From Papio anubis (Eukaryota; Chordata; Mammalia; Primates; Cercopithecidae), in contig NC_044977.1 of NCBI RefSeq assembly GCF_008728515.1, positions 190,825,987-190,889,986 of the forward strand: a stretch of DNA of 64,000 bases. Direction: 5' to 3'. The notes under the pieces were generated by a model. That model saw nothing but the letters and a program-made list of their open reading frames with translations, did not search any database and had not been told where the DNA came from. A program made the translations under genes and the position numbers. Within the stretch, counting starts at the first letter, position 1. The number at the start of each line of letters is the position of its first letter. This document shows positions 42,856-53,405 of this stretch, piece by piece.

Positions 42856-43250
42856 GTGTATTAATTTGCTAGGGCTGCCATAGCTAAATACCACAGACCG
42901 GGTGGCTTCAACCACAGACAGTTATTTTCCCCCAGTTCTGGAGGCTGGATGCCCAGGGTCAAGGTGTCCGCAGGTCTGGTTTCTGAGGACTCTCTTTCTG
43001 GTTTGCAGACTCTGGTCTTGTTGCTCTGTCCTCACACGGCCTTTCCTCTCTGTGCACGCATGTGTCTGTGTCCAAATTTCTTCTTCTTACAAAGACATCC
43101 ATCATATTGGATTAAGGCTCATTCTAAACACCTCACTGTAACTTAATTACATCTTTATTTTAAAGGCCCTATCTCCCAATACAGTTACATTCTGAGGTAC
43201 TAGGGCTTCAACATATGAATTTTGAAGAAACACAATTCAACCAATAACAA
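42856..43250 (-). repeat. MLT1-type (MaLR) LTR, minus strand
   Basis: GTGTATTAATTTGCTAGGGC, TGCCATAGCTAAATACCACA, CCAGTTCTGGAGGCTGGATG, AACTTAATTACATCTTTATT and ACAGTTACATTCTGAGGTAC. This is a near-complete reverse LTR of the same type as at 13598. Confidence 0.8.
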
Positions 43251-43306
43251 TCAGTGTATACAAAGAAATTAGTAAGATCTAAATCAGTATCAAATAATCA
43301 CTATCA

Positions 43307-43332
43307 CCATCATCTCATCATCATCATCATCA
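43307..43332. repeat. Short (ATC)n tract
   Basis: Six to eight CAT/ATC trinucleotides with one interruption. Confidence 0.85.
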
Positions 43333-43419
43333 ATTTGGGAGATGTAAAATCGTGAGGAATTAAAATAATAGAAATAGTAAAAATATGAGCAGTGGAAGGT
43401 CGTAAGTAAGAAATTTCGA

Positions 43420-43880
43420 GTGTATAAAGTTCCTGTTTTTATTCAGGAGAAGGATAAAGATGTTGATTAACTTCAGGCTTCAGCACAACCATTTGGGGAA
43501 CAGGCTTTGTTCAAAAAGCACAAAGTGAAGTATGCATATTATAAGCTTTAGGAAAATAGTGAAAGACCAGAAACACATGCATAATTTTCAAATCAGTAGA
43601 GGGCAAAAGAGGGAAGAAAATCTAATCAATCCCACAGAAAGCCATAGAAAAGGAGTGAGAAAGGCAAAAAGAATAATACATGAAGAGTGCAAAATAAGAT
43701 AGACAAAAATCCACATAATCACAGTAATCACATAAATCTTAAGTGGATTAATTTTTCCTATTAAAAGACTGACACTCAGAGTACACTTCAAATGTCCAGA
43801 TTATGCAGTTTATAAGAAAGGCACTAAACATAATGACAGAGCTTGAAAATAGACATAAAAAGATACACCAGGTATATCCG
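43420..43880 (+). repeat. Old L1 (L1M/HAL1-like) ORF2 remnant
   Basis: ACATAATCACAGTAATCACA, AATCTTAAGTGGATTAATTT, CCTATTAAAAGACTGACACT and AAAATAGACATAAAAAGATA recall the 5' part of L1 ORF2. Heavily decayed. Confidence 0.5.
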
Positions 43881-43884
43881 TTAG

Positions 43885-44164
43885 AAAGCTTTGGTTACTG
43901 GTCACAGAAAAATCAACTAAATTGGTTAATAATAAAGTAGAATTATTAGTTTAGATAGACATTGCGGAGGCAGGATCAGCTTCAGAGGAGCTTGATTCAG
44001 CAACAATCTCATTAAGGACCCAGTGTCTTCCCATCTCTGCTCTCCCTTCCATGGTATCAGATCTATTTTTAGGCTGACTTCCCTTTGGGAGAAAATTGAC
44101 TGCAGGATTTCTAGGTTTCATCTCACCTATCTCATCAAGAAAATTCAAGGCAATTCTAAAGAAC
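43885..44164. repeat. Unnamed old interspersed repeat inside L1
   Basis: It interrupts the L1 remnant. TTGATTCAGCAACAATCTCA, TTAAGGACCCAGTGTCTTCC and CCATCTCTGCTCTCCC are shared, in my memory, by a known old repeat whose name I cannot fix. Confidence 0.35.
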
Positions 44165-45189
44165 AATAAGAGATGAGGGAACATGGTTTAACCAACAGGA
44201 TATAAACAATTCTTATAAAGCTATACTAATAAAACTGGGTGATATTTATAGAGCAATAAAAAACAGACCAAATTAATAGACCGGAGAGCTTAGAGACTAC
44301 ATATATATAGCTATACATGGTGTTGGGACAATGGCTTTCCATATAAAATCAGGTTCCTATCTCATAGCATGCACAAAAACAAATTCTAGTTTGGCTAAAG
44401 CCTATATATTAAAAATATAACTTTTAAGCTATTAAAAAAAGAATATCTTGATGATGTCAGGTAATAAAAAGCTTTCAAGATATAAGAGAACAAACCATTT
44501 AAAAATTAATAGATTTGTCTATATCAAAATCAAAATACTTTATGACAAAAAATGACAGATTAGAAGTTGTTTACAATACGAAATAGCAAAAAGGTAGTCT
44601 CTGGAATATATAAAGGCCTTCTACAACTCAATAAGAAAAAGGTGCTCAACCCAACAGAAAGAGGGTAAGAGATTTAAAGGGGTAATTTACAGAAGAGGAA
44701 ATCTAAGTGGTCATGAATACACGAAAAGACGCTCAACTCGTGAAAGCACTCACAGAAAACAAGTTGAAACCTTCTCATATCGTGTCAATCCCCATATTTT
44801 AGAAAAAAATTAAAAGTCTGACAATACTAATCTTTGTGAAAATATGAGGGAAATGGGAACTTTCAGAAACACTGCTAATGGGGGATAAATTAGCACAGCC
44901 ATTTGGGGAATAGCTTTGCAGTTATTATTAACATTGAAAAATGCACACATTTTATGACTGAAAAAATTCCCAAGGCATCAATCCTAGAGAAATTCTTCTA
45001 TAAGGTTAAGAAGACACCTCAGCCTTGTAATAATGAAAACATTTTTAAACAACCTAAATTTTCATCTAAAGTAAAAGTGGTACGTATTAATCAGCAGCAG
45101 TGAAAAGCAATGAACTATATCTGCGTATCTTGACATGAACAGATCTTACGAACCCTGTACTGAGTGAAAAAATCAAAGTGACAGATAAA
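44165..45189 (+). repeat. Old L1 (L1M) ORF2 to 3'-UTR remnant
   Basis: CTATACTAATAAAACTGGGT, AGACCAAATTAATAGACCGG, CAATAAGAAAAAGGTGCTCA and AGCACAGCCATTTGGGGAAT followed by CAACCTAAATTTTCATCTA are consecutive L1 blocks. Many stops, no intact frame. Confidence 0.7.
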
Positions 45190-45255
45190 TATATAGATAG
45201 ATAGATAGACAGATACAGATATAGACATAGATATAGAGAGGGAGGGAGGAGAGAG
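45190..45255. repeat. (GATA)n / GGGA tract
   Basis: ATAGATAGATAGATAGACAG grades into GATATAGACATAGATATAGA and a GGGAGGGAGGAG block. Confidence 0.9.
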
Positions 45256-45480
45256 TAAGATATTATTTATTATATAAATTTATTACATAAATTTTTTAAA
45301 TGCAGAAGACAATACATGATTAGGGACAAAATTATATATTATAAGCATTTTTTAAGTGGACAAGAAGGCACATACCAAATTTATGACAATAACTTCCTCT
45401 GGAAAGGAAAGGCAGGAAATAGGAATGGGTAGTGATAAAAGTGAGATTCAATTTCATCAGTGACTTTCCTTTTTTAAAGC
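45256..45480 (+). repeat. L1M 3'-UTR remnant
   Basis: CCTCTGGAAAGGAAAGGCAG and TTCATCAGTGACTTTCC fit the far 3' end of the L1 that precedes it. Confidence 0.45.
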
Positions 45481-45504
45481 TCTCTGTGGGATTAATACGA
45501 TGCT

Positions 45505-45800
45505 GTGTTTTAGTCCATTTTCTGTTGCTTTAATAGAATGCCTGATACTGGGCAATCTATAAAGACCAAAAGGTTATTTGGCTCATGGTCTTGGAGGCTG
45601 GGGCTTTCTGTGCTCAGGGCCTGCTCAGAGAAGGTTGGTCTGGTCACCCCAATGAGCCAGTTCACCAAGCACTGGCATCTTCCCACAAGAGAAGAAAGGA
45701 AGGACAGAGGGAGGAAAATAAAACAGCCTGAACAGCCCAAATCGGTCCTCCCCCGAGAGCTGCGTTCAACAAGGGACGTTAAATTAAATTCTTCAGGAAA
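45505..45800 (-). repeat. MaLR (MST/MLT1A-like) LTR, minus strand
   Basis: TTAGTCCATTTTCTGTTGCT, TAGAATGCCTGATACTGGGC, AATCTATAAAGACCAAAAGG and TTGGCTCATGGTCTTGGAGG match the reverse start of MST/MLT1A-type LTRs. The distal part is diverged. Confidence 0.65.
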
Positions 45801-46789
45801 CAGGGCTCAGAGGGTAGGAGCATGCCAAGTGGGCCCAGGAACACTTATCACTCTTCGGAACCCAATTAGCCTCCCTTTGGGACACTGGGTTCTTCATTAA
45901 TCCCTTCTCTGGCTGAAAACGAGGTCTGTATGCTTTGATCCCCTCTGCCTGCCTGCCAGGGCTCCTGGCTGGGAAATGTCACATCTCCCACTGCTCATAC
46001 CATTGTGTTAGCTCACAGACCCACGGCTCTACAGCAGCGTAGGCCACGCAGCCAGAAACACTCACCCAGAAACACTCACCCAGACTTGACCGTGGCCCCA
46101 GATACACCCAACATACTCTCTGGGCACCATCAGAGAAAACTCAGACCCAGGCCCTGCCTTGAAAGAACTTGAGATGGAAGAGGGAGAAAAACTTACAGAA
46201 AAACCTTTAGGACGGGGCAGACCGTGATATTGCCACAGTGCCACGAAAGCTATCATTTCTCATTGGAGCCTTTACTCTACTGAGCACTGGCCTACTCCCA
46301 TTTCCCATATGGTCCATAAACATCTTTGGGTCCCTTACTCCACTGGGCTTGTCGCCCTGCCGTCCTGCCCTGATGCAGCTGGAGGCTGGGGGGCTCCAGC
46401 CTTCTCCTGAGGACTCCTGTCTAAACGCTTCACTGCTCTGGAATTCACAGGAGCCCAGGGCATGGGGCCCACCTGGTCTCCTGTTTCCTTCAGGTTGGTG
46501 CAGAGCCCCTGTCCTCCCTCGCCTTCTCTCCCCCTTTGCTCCCCCTGCCTCACCTGTAGCTGTCCATGAGCTCTGCTCAGCAAGTCCCAGCTGACCTGGA
46601 TCTTTTCTTTTTTTCGAGCTAAACAGATATCTGCCTTGCTAATACTGACTGCCTTTCAAAGCATAATTATGATACATTGTGTTAAAATCTCACTCCAGTG
46701 AGAAGCAGGGGACAGGGGAGAGGAATGGACTGGCTGAAGAGGACCAACAATCTCTTCCTGTCTCCTGGTGCAGGGAATAAGGGACTGAA
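45801..46789. other. No gene recognised
   Basis: Unique-looking DNA. It contains an exact 14-bp tandem duplication CCAGAAACACTCAC (46052-46065 and 46066-46079). Frames up to 118 codons have no domain. Confidence 0.45.
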
Positions 46790-46880
46790 GAGGTCATTCT
46801 GGGGAAACTGAGGCTCAGAATGGCCCGATAACCTGCCCAAAGCCAGACAGCCTATAACTGGTGGAGCTAAGATCCTGCTG
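46790..46880 (-). repeat. MIR fragment
   Basis: GGGGAAACTGAGGCTCAGAA, CCTGCCCAAAGCCAGACAGC and GGTGGAGCTAAGATCCTG are reverse MIR blocks. Confidence 0.65.
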
Positions 46881-47892
46881 TTGACTTTATTGGCAAGTGG
46901 ACGAGGATGAGAAGGGAGTTTAGGGTGCATCTGCCAGGTCTGGGCAGAGCCTGCCCCGGTGTGTTCAAGGTTCAGTGTTCAACACCCCCACCCTGGCTCC
47001 ATGCAGGACTCCACGGAGAGCCTGGAACCACACCCCGAGAAAACACACAGGAACTCTGAGGGCAGGGCAGGGAGGGCTGCAGAGCTGCCCAGGACACCTT
47101 GCCTGACAAGGGCTCCTGCCATGCAGCTCATTTCAGCATAACACCTGCTTACGAGAGCCTGCTCTGCCGGGGGAAGGATATCAGGCCCCATGGAGGATGC
47201 ACAGCGAAGCCAGCACGTCCCTAACCTCAAGAAGTTCCCAGCCTCCTGAGAGAGACGGCTGTCCCATGGACTCCTGCACCCATCAGAAGGCCTGCAGGGA
47301 GCCATCTGGGGCCGCTTTTCAGCCATTACCTGTATGCTCCAGGCCCATGCTCTGGGCTCCAACTGATGATGCTGGAGCTGGGACTCTGCCGCGGCTCCGC
47401 TCTGCCAGCCAGCTCTGTGTAGGCCGTGTAGGCTCTGCAGCCCGGGCGCTAGGGCGGCACCACTAGGCTGGTGCAGGAGGCAGGGCTCGCTCTTCCTGTT
47501 TGCTCCCTGTCCGCTTCCTGCGAGCTTCCCGTTCCTGGGAGCTATTTCCCTCCCCAACCAACAGCGGGCAGCGCCAAACTGGAGCCGCCGTGGAACGCAG
47601 CTTGCAGCTTCTCCAACCCTGGCAGAACCAGTTCCATCCACCTGCGGCCCAAGAGACGCTATCAGAAGCTGGCCCAGACCCCTGCTCAGAGGTCGCGGTC
47701 CCAGGCAAGCAGGCCCTTGTCTGAGCTCAGGGCCCCAGCGCCAGCAAGCAGAGAGCCCTCCTCAAGTCTGAGTGTCAGCCCTGCAGGGTCCCTCCACTAT
47801 GTTTCTAAATGTCCCCTTTTGCTCCTTCAGTCACAGAAATACTAGTAGCTGCTTTCTGCAGTTGCCACTTCTGCTCACCCTGTCAGTCCCTG
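46881..47892. other. GC-rich unique DNA with a CpG-rich patch
   Basis: Between about 47385 and 47700 I count some 20 CpGs in 320 bases of GC-rich sequence (GCCGCGGCTCCGC, CCCGGGCGCTAGGGCGG, GCCGCCGTGG, GGTCGCGGTC). That is borderline for a CpG island. A 220-codon minus-strand frame (46979-47641) overlaps it but has no recognisable domain. It could be a small promoter or enhancer. Confidence 0.4.
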
Positions 47893-48010
47893 TCACCCTG
47901 ATGACTGCGGAGAAGAGTCTGGAGACCGAGATGGACCTCCCAGGACTTACAAAGCAGAGACTTTCATTCCTGCTCTGCTGAGAATCCCCTTCATACCCTG
48001 GTTCTCCTGG
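47893..48010 (+). repeat. Copy A of an unnamed dispersed repeat
   Basis: CCCTGATGACTGCGGAGAAG, CTGGAGACCGAGATGGACCT, CCCAGGACTTACAAAGCAG and CCCCTTCATACCCTGGTTCT are shared in order with 50640-50740. I do not recognise the family. Confidence 0.7.
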
Positions 48011-48027
48011 GCTGGTCCTCATTCCAA

Positions 48028-48029
<2 letters not shown>

Positions 48030-48058
<29 letters not shown>

Positions 48059-48337
48059 GAGATGCAGTCTAGTTCTGTCGCCAGGCTGGAGTGCAGTGGC
48101 GCAATCTCAGCTCACTGCAACCTCCACCTCCTGGGTTCAAGCTTTTCTCCTGCCTCAGCCTCCTGAATAGCTGGGACTACAGGCACATGCTGCCACACCC
48201 AGCTAATTTTTGTATTTTTAGTAGAGAAGGTGTTTCACCATGTTGGCCAGGATGGTCTCCATCTCCTGACCTCATGATCCGCCCGCCTCAGCCTCCCAAA
48301 GTGCTGGAATTACAGGCGTGAGCCACCACGCCCAGCC
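48030..48337 (-). mobile_element. Alu SINE, minus strand
   Basis: T-tract of about 29 bases (48030-48058), GAGATGCAGTCTAGTTCTGT, GATGGTCTCCATCTCCTGAC, ending GAGCCACCACGCCCAGCC. Confidence 0.94.
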
Positions 48338-49387
48338 TCAACCTCAGGTCTTTATACAAAACTATCTCTGCCCTCCTTATTGGATGCTGACTGCTACTGG
48401 ATCGTTAGTGGATAGCTAGCACTTTGATCTCATCCTCAGGATCTCAATGGCCCCCTCTCTGATAACAGTAGTCCTCATTCATAGATCTGCTCCTCCACAT
48501 GGCCCATCCCTTAGGATTCGACTTCACTGCCCATGGCAGTCCCCTCTGCCCTAACGTGGCCTGAACATGACGTCAGTCCCAGAGGTGGGCCTGTGGCCTA
48601 AGGCAGCTGACCACAGCCTTCCCTGGAACCTGTGTACTCTGAGCTCTTTCTCTTCCACAGTCGCCAACTAGGGTAACTGAAACTGGGTTGTCTGCAGCGG
48701 GGCCTCTCCCTCCCCCAGCCCCCAGCCCAGGTTATCCTGTGTGTCGCAGAAAATAATGGTGACCATTCACAGAGAGAGAGCTGGCTGCATTGAGGCTGCC
48801 ATCCAGTCATGCCTGAGGTCCACTCCACCCCTGTCTTTCCCAATTTCTGGATCCCAAAGCCTCGCTTTGTGTAGGCAAGTGTGAGCTGGGTTTCTGTCAC
48901 GGTCAACAGAGGGAGTTCTGACTGACGTGGCAACGCCCCCACACCTAGGTCATCTGGAAGCAAAAGCTGAGTCAGGGCTGGTCTAGTCAGACTCCCTGCC
49001 TGCCTCTGCAGCCTCACCACACAGTCTCCGCCGCGCCACAGCTGCTGCCTATAGCTTCCTGCTTAGGCAAGGGCCTTGCCAAGGGCCTAGACACCCAGTC
49101 GGGCCTGGCTGAACCAGGGCCAAGTTGAAGAAGCAAAACCCAAGATGGAACTAAGCAACAAAGGAGTCAAGAATCCAGGCCCCTCCCACCCCAGAGCCCT
49201 GGGCATGACGCTGAACCTGAGTCTTCCCCAACCCACTTGTATGAGGGCGTGTGCAGATGGTAAGTGTTGTGTGACAGTAGCATTATACTCATTCCGCTTC
49301 CTTAATGAGCCAGGCTTCTTTTGGAAGTCTCAGGCTTCAAAGGTGAGACATATATAATAGTATATATAAATAGAATGAATATAAATA
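48338..49387. other. No gene recognised
   Basis: Unique-looking. A 140-codon minus-strand frame has no domain. The last 40 bases are AT-rich (TATATATAA runs). Confidence 0.45.
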
Positions 49388-49682
49388 GGCTGGGCACAGT
49401 GGCTCACACCTGTAATCCCAGCACTTTGGGCTGCCAACATGGGTGGATCACCTGAGGTCAGGAGTTCGACACCAGCCTGGCCAACATGGTGAAACCTCAT
49501 CTGTACTAAAACTACAAAAATTAGTTGGGCGTGGTGTCAGGCACCTGTAATCCCAGCTACTCAGGAGTCTGAGTCAGGAGAATTGCTTGAACCCAGGAGG
49601 CAGAGATTGTGGTAAGCCACGATCATGCCATTGCACTCCAGTCTGGGCGACAAGAGTGAAACTCCATCTCAAAAAAAAAAAA
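49388..49682 (+). mobile_element. Alu SINE (AluS-like)
   Basis: GGCTGGGCACAGTGGCTCAC start, both monomers, and a short A-tail. It inserted into an AT-rich tract, with ATATAAATA on both sides. Confidence 0.92.
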
Positions 49683-49760
49683 GGATATAAATAGATATGA
49701 ATATAAATAGATATATACATATGCATATGTGCGTGTGTGTCTAGACATATAGATAATTCT
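49683..49760. repeat. AT-rich tract with GT run
   Basis: Repeated ATATAAATAGATATGAATAT and ATACATATGCATATG followed by GTGCGTGTGTGT. Low complexity. Confidence 0.8.
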
Positions 49761-49789
49761 ATACCCCCCAGAACATCTTTCCCATTTCC

Positions 49790-49965
49790 GCAGGAATCAG
49801 GTTCCAGGGGCCTCAGAGGCTGTTTAGTCCAACCCACTCCCCTTCCCTCCCTCCTCCCAGATAAGGAACTTGAGGCTTCCCACCAAATCATGTAGTTGGT
49901 GACTCGCCACATTGGGAGCAGAATCCAGGCTTCCTCTCTAACACATTAGTGTCTGATTGAATTGA
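49790..49965 (-). repeat. MIR-like fragment
   Basis: GTTTAGTCCAACCCACTCCC, GATAAGGAACTTGAGGCTTC and GGAGCAGAATCCAGGCTTCC follow the reverse order of MIR-related repeats. Confidence 0.6.
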
Positions 49966-50249
49966 AATTGCACAGAAAGCAGAGGCCTTACAGCTACCAC
50001 CCTCTGACATCAGTCTAGCAGGTTTCCTGCAAGGCCCTTCGGGGAGGAGAGAGGCAGCTGAAGGCCCTGGAGTCAATAGGCCTGCGGGGCCATCCTCTCC
50101 GCTGAGGTGTTTTGTATGGGACTTCCCAAGAGAAGAAGCTTCTCCCAAGCATAGTTTCCAAATTCTTCTCTACATCAGACACTCAGAAAAAACACAGCCA
50201 ACAGGCTCGGTGTGCTGACCCCAGCCCAGGCCCAGCAGGCAGCATGATG

Positions 50250-50345
50250 CAGGAAAAGGGGCCTGGCCCCAGCTGGCTGGGTGACCTGGGGCAAGTTGTT
50301 CAGCCTCTTTGGGCTTTTGCTTTCCTATCTGCCACATAGCAGGAG
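50250..50345 (+). repeat. MIR fragment
   Basis: GGCTGGGTGACCTGGGGCAA, GTTGTTCAGCCTCTTTGGGC and TTTCCTATCTGCC are core MIR blocks. Confidence 0.7.
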
Positions 50346-50639
50346 AGGGTTTTCTAATTCCCTACCCAACCTACTGTCCAAAGCTTTTGTCTCCAACTCT
50401 GTCATGCCAAGGCACAACCCTGACTCTGCCAGCCCCCTGATCAGGGCCTCCCCAGGCAGCAATGGGACTGTGCCTATCACCGGGTACAAACTTTGTGGAG
50501 GTGCTGTGGACGGGGAGTGCCAGGCCTGAGTTTCCCTGGAGAGACACCAATGTGCAGGTTCCACACATTTTGACTCCTGTCTTCTAAGTTGTAGACACTG
50601 CAGCTCCCAGGATTTGCCAAATCAGCCCGGCTCCCTCCG

Positions 50640-50740
50640 CCACCCTACTGATTACAGAATGGTCTAGAGACCAAGATGGACCTCCCGGGACTTAAGAAGC
50701 AGGACTGTGAGTTCCCTTCACGCCCTGACTCTCCTGTACC
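50640..50740 (+). repeat. Copy B of an unnamed dispersed repeat
   Basis: CTAGAGACCAAGATGGACCT, CCCGGGACTTAAGAAGCAGG and CCCTTCACGCCCTGACTCTC match copy A at 47893 with about 80-90% identity in the best block. Copy A has about 18 extra bases in the middle. Confidence 0.7.
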
Positions 50741-50804
50741 TGTGTCCCAATGTCAAGCCTGAGAACCGCAGAAACCCAGGGAGTCAGGGCGGTAGACGAA
50801 AGCT

Positions 50805-50915
50805 CGTGATTTTAGCCTCCTCACTCCCAATCCATTTTCCAGATGAGGAAACTGCCCCAGAGGGGCGGGAGAGACAGAGCAGGATGAGGAACTAGCTCAC
50901 AGGTTGTCTAGATCA
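50805..50915 (-). repeat. MIR fragment
   Basis: CCATTTTCCAGATGAGGAAA and CTGCCCCAGAGGGGCGGGAG are the reverse MIR core. Diverged. Confidence 0.6.
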
Positions 50916-50924
50916 AGTCCCCAT

Positions 50925-51085
50925 CCACTTTATTCCAGGTGTGCCCTTGGGAAATTACTTCACCCCTTCGAGTGGCAGTTTCCACCTCTGTCAAAGTGAA
51001 AATAATCCCTTCCCTGTGGGGCTGTTGGAAGGATGGAGGAGGTCAATAAATGTGAAGTGCCTGGAATAGTGCTGGCCAGAGAAAC
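50925..51085 (+). repeat. MIR fragment
   Basis: GTGCCCTTGGGAAATTACTT, GTTTCCACCTCTGTCAAAGT, GTGGGGCTGTTGGAAGGATG and AATGTGAAGTGCCTGGAATA form an almost complete MIR order. Confidence 0.78.
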
Positions 51086-51450
51086 TCGTCACTGTGAGCT
51101 CTGTGTGCTCTAACAAACACCCCAAACCTTCAAAGTCTTAACGCAAAAGAAGTGGATCACTCCTGTAACATCCAATGCCAGCATTCCTTACTGGCGGGCT
51201 ATTCGCCACATGCGGACCAGGAACTCAGGTTCACCATTTCCTGTGGTTTCCCCACCCCCGAGGACCCAGAAGGCCTCTGTTTGCAGTCAACAGAAGGTGG
51301 AAGAGAGAGTGGAGAATTCCCATCAATTCCTAAGCCTCAGCCCAGGGGTATTCCCTGGCACGTGGCTTCCACTCATATGGCCAAACTCGACACAGAGGAG
51401 TGGGGAGATGTAGTGTCTGGCCGAGTGGCCACCTCCCAATAATAAGCTCA
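51086..51450 (-). repeat. LTR-like old repeat
   Basis: TGTGCTCTAACAAACACCCC, AAACCTTCAAAGTCTTAACG, TAACATCCAATGCCAGCATT and CATATGGCCAAACTCGACAC recall a reverse old LTR. The family is uncertain. Confidence 0.4.
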
Positions 51451-51529
51451 CCGTACGGAAGGGGAGCCCACATTTTTGTAAACAGCTGTCTCTGCAATGA
51501 CTAACAAACCCTACTGACCAGTGGCTTCA

Positions 51530-51960
51530 CGTGACACTTACTGGTTCACACTCTCTGAGTCAACAATGGGGGCTGGAACCAGCAGTGGTTTCTCTGCTAG
51601 TCTCATCTGGGGTCACTTATGCCGCTCCAGTAAGCGGACAGCCCGGCTGGGCCTGCATGGCCTAGGATGGCCTGACACGCGTGTTCAGCCCTGAGCATGC
51701 TGTCAGCCAGGGTGTCTCAGTTCTCCAGCAGCTCGTTCACATGGCAGCAGAAGTCCAAGGCTGCAAGAGCAAGGCACCACAACACTTCCTAAGGCCTAGA
51801 TTTGGCAACCATGTAGCATCACTTCTACCACATTCTACTGGTCAAAGCAAGTCACCAGGCGAGTCCAGGTTTAGGAGGAGTAGGGAAACAGGCTCCACCT
51901 CTCAAACGAATCTGTGGCCATTTGCAGTCTACACACAGGGTGAAGGAGGAGAAGGATCAC
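51530..51960 (-). repeat. LTR-like old repeat
   Basis: GGCAGCAGAAGTCCAAGGCT, TTCCTAAGGCCTAGATTTGG, CTACCACATTCTACTGGTCA and AAGCAAGTCACCAGGCGAGT are typical of a reverse old mammalian LTR. It may form one element with the block upstream. Confidence 0.5.
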
Positions 51961-52136
51961 CCTCAGAAGACAAGAGGTTGTATTTTACACAGAGCAGACA
52001 CTCTGTGTCCTCTGCCATGGCTATCTGGTTGTCAGGATTTGAGAAGGAGTGTGGCTGCATCATACATATATGTAACCCACGGAGTCAACGAATCCACTAG
52101 GGGAGGAGAGAGAGAGATTATTTAAAGAGTGTCTTT

Positions 52137-52437
52137 GCCTGGGTGCGGTGGCTCACACGTGTAATCCCAGCACTTTGGGAGGCCGAGGTGAGCGGATCAC
52201 GAGGTCAAGAGATGGAGAGCATCCTGGCCAAGATGGTGAAACCCTGTCTCTACTAAAAATACAAAAATTAGCCAGGCATGGTGGTGCATGCCTGTAGTCC
52301 CAGTTACTTGGGAGGCTGAGGCAGGAAAATCGCTTGAACCCGGGAGGCAGAGGTTGCAGTGAGCCAAGATGGTGCCATTGCACTCCAGCCTAGAGACAGG
52401 GTGAGACCCCGTCTCAAAAAAACAAATAAATAAATAA
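52137..52437 (+). mobile_element. Alu SINE (AluSc-like)
   Basis: GCCTGGGTGCGGTGGCTCAC start, CACGAGGTCAAGAGATGGAG, second monomer, and an AAATAAATAAATAAA tail. AAAGAGTGTCTTTG and AAAGGGTGTATTTG flank it as a diverged target-site duplication. Confidence 0.93.
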
Positions 52438-52449
52438 AGGGTGTATTTG

Positions 52450-53184
52450 ATCCCAAGGCATTGACTCCATGCCTCAGTGTGGGCATATGGCGTGATACAG
52501 AAGACACGTCTATGATTCCCCCACCCCAGTCTCATTTACCACATGCCTGTCAGAGAATGAGCACTCGGTTGAGCAAAGTATGATCCTAATGACTAAAGAG
52601 ACATATTTTTCATGGTGCATGATCTCCAAATACCTGTCAACGACTTCCTGGTGTTCAATCAAAGAACTAACAATTCCAGTGCTGGAGGAAGATCTGGCCG
52701 GGATGCACTCCCAGAGAGAGTGTGTGTCTGACTCCAGTATTACGCCTTCCTAGGGGATTTTCAAGGGTAAGGTGGCTACACAGGATTCTAACCTAGTGTG
52801 CTAAGCTTAGAACCCATCCTTCAGGTTAGCTCGGGCTCCCCTGGAGCACACATCCGTGCCAGCACAGGCGCTCGGTCACTGAGAGGAGGGTGCTTGGTCT
52901 TATGCTGGGAGTCGTGGATCTAACCAGTTTGACTGCGATGAACTCCTTTCCTCTCCTGGCCCTGGGAAGGGAACACTGGCCAACTAGAAAGGCTCTAAAG
53001 GGAAGTGACCAGCACAGAAGGGCACAGAGCAGTCTGCAAACCAGGTCATGGGGATGATGGAAACGGCAGGTTTAGCCGGAAAAGAGAGACACAGAGAAGT
53101 TAAATATTCACATATTAGACAGGGTCAAACATGCTTGGTCATGTTATTATTCCCTATCCGGAAGCCTGCCGTGCTCTAGAGCAA
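52450..53184. other. No gene recognised
   Basis: Unique-looking DNA before the pyrimidine tract. Confidence 0.45.
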
Positions 53185-53219
53185 TCCTCCTCCTCCTCCT
53201 CTTCCTCCTCCTCCTCCTT

Positions 53220-53255
<36 letters not shown>

Positions 53256-53405
53256 CTTCTTTTCCTTCTCTTCCTCCTCCTCCTCTTCCTTCTCTTCCTC
53301 CTCCTCCTCCTTTTCCTTCTCTTCCTCCTCCTCCTCTTCCTGCTCCTCTTCCTCCTCCTCCTACTCATCTTCCTTTCTCTGTCTCTGTCTTCCCTCCTTT
53401 GCTCC
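53185..53405. repeat. (TCC)n / TTCC polypyrimidine tract
   Basis: Bases 53185-53341 are C or T without exception (157 nt), built from TCC, TTCC and TTTTCC. Imperfect CT-rich sequence continues to 53405. Parts are repeated as larger blocks (TTCCTTCTCTTCCTCCTCCT occurs more than once). Open frames coding for poly-Ser or poly-Arg/Lys are artefacts. Confidence 0.97.

Noticed and set aside
46979..47641. 220-codon minus-strand open frame
   Set aside because: GC-rich background, no recognised domain, and a composition like other chance frames here. No splice-bounded exon structure is seen.
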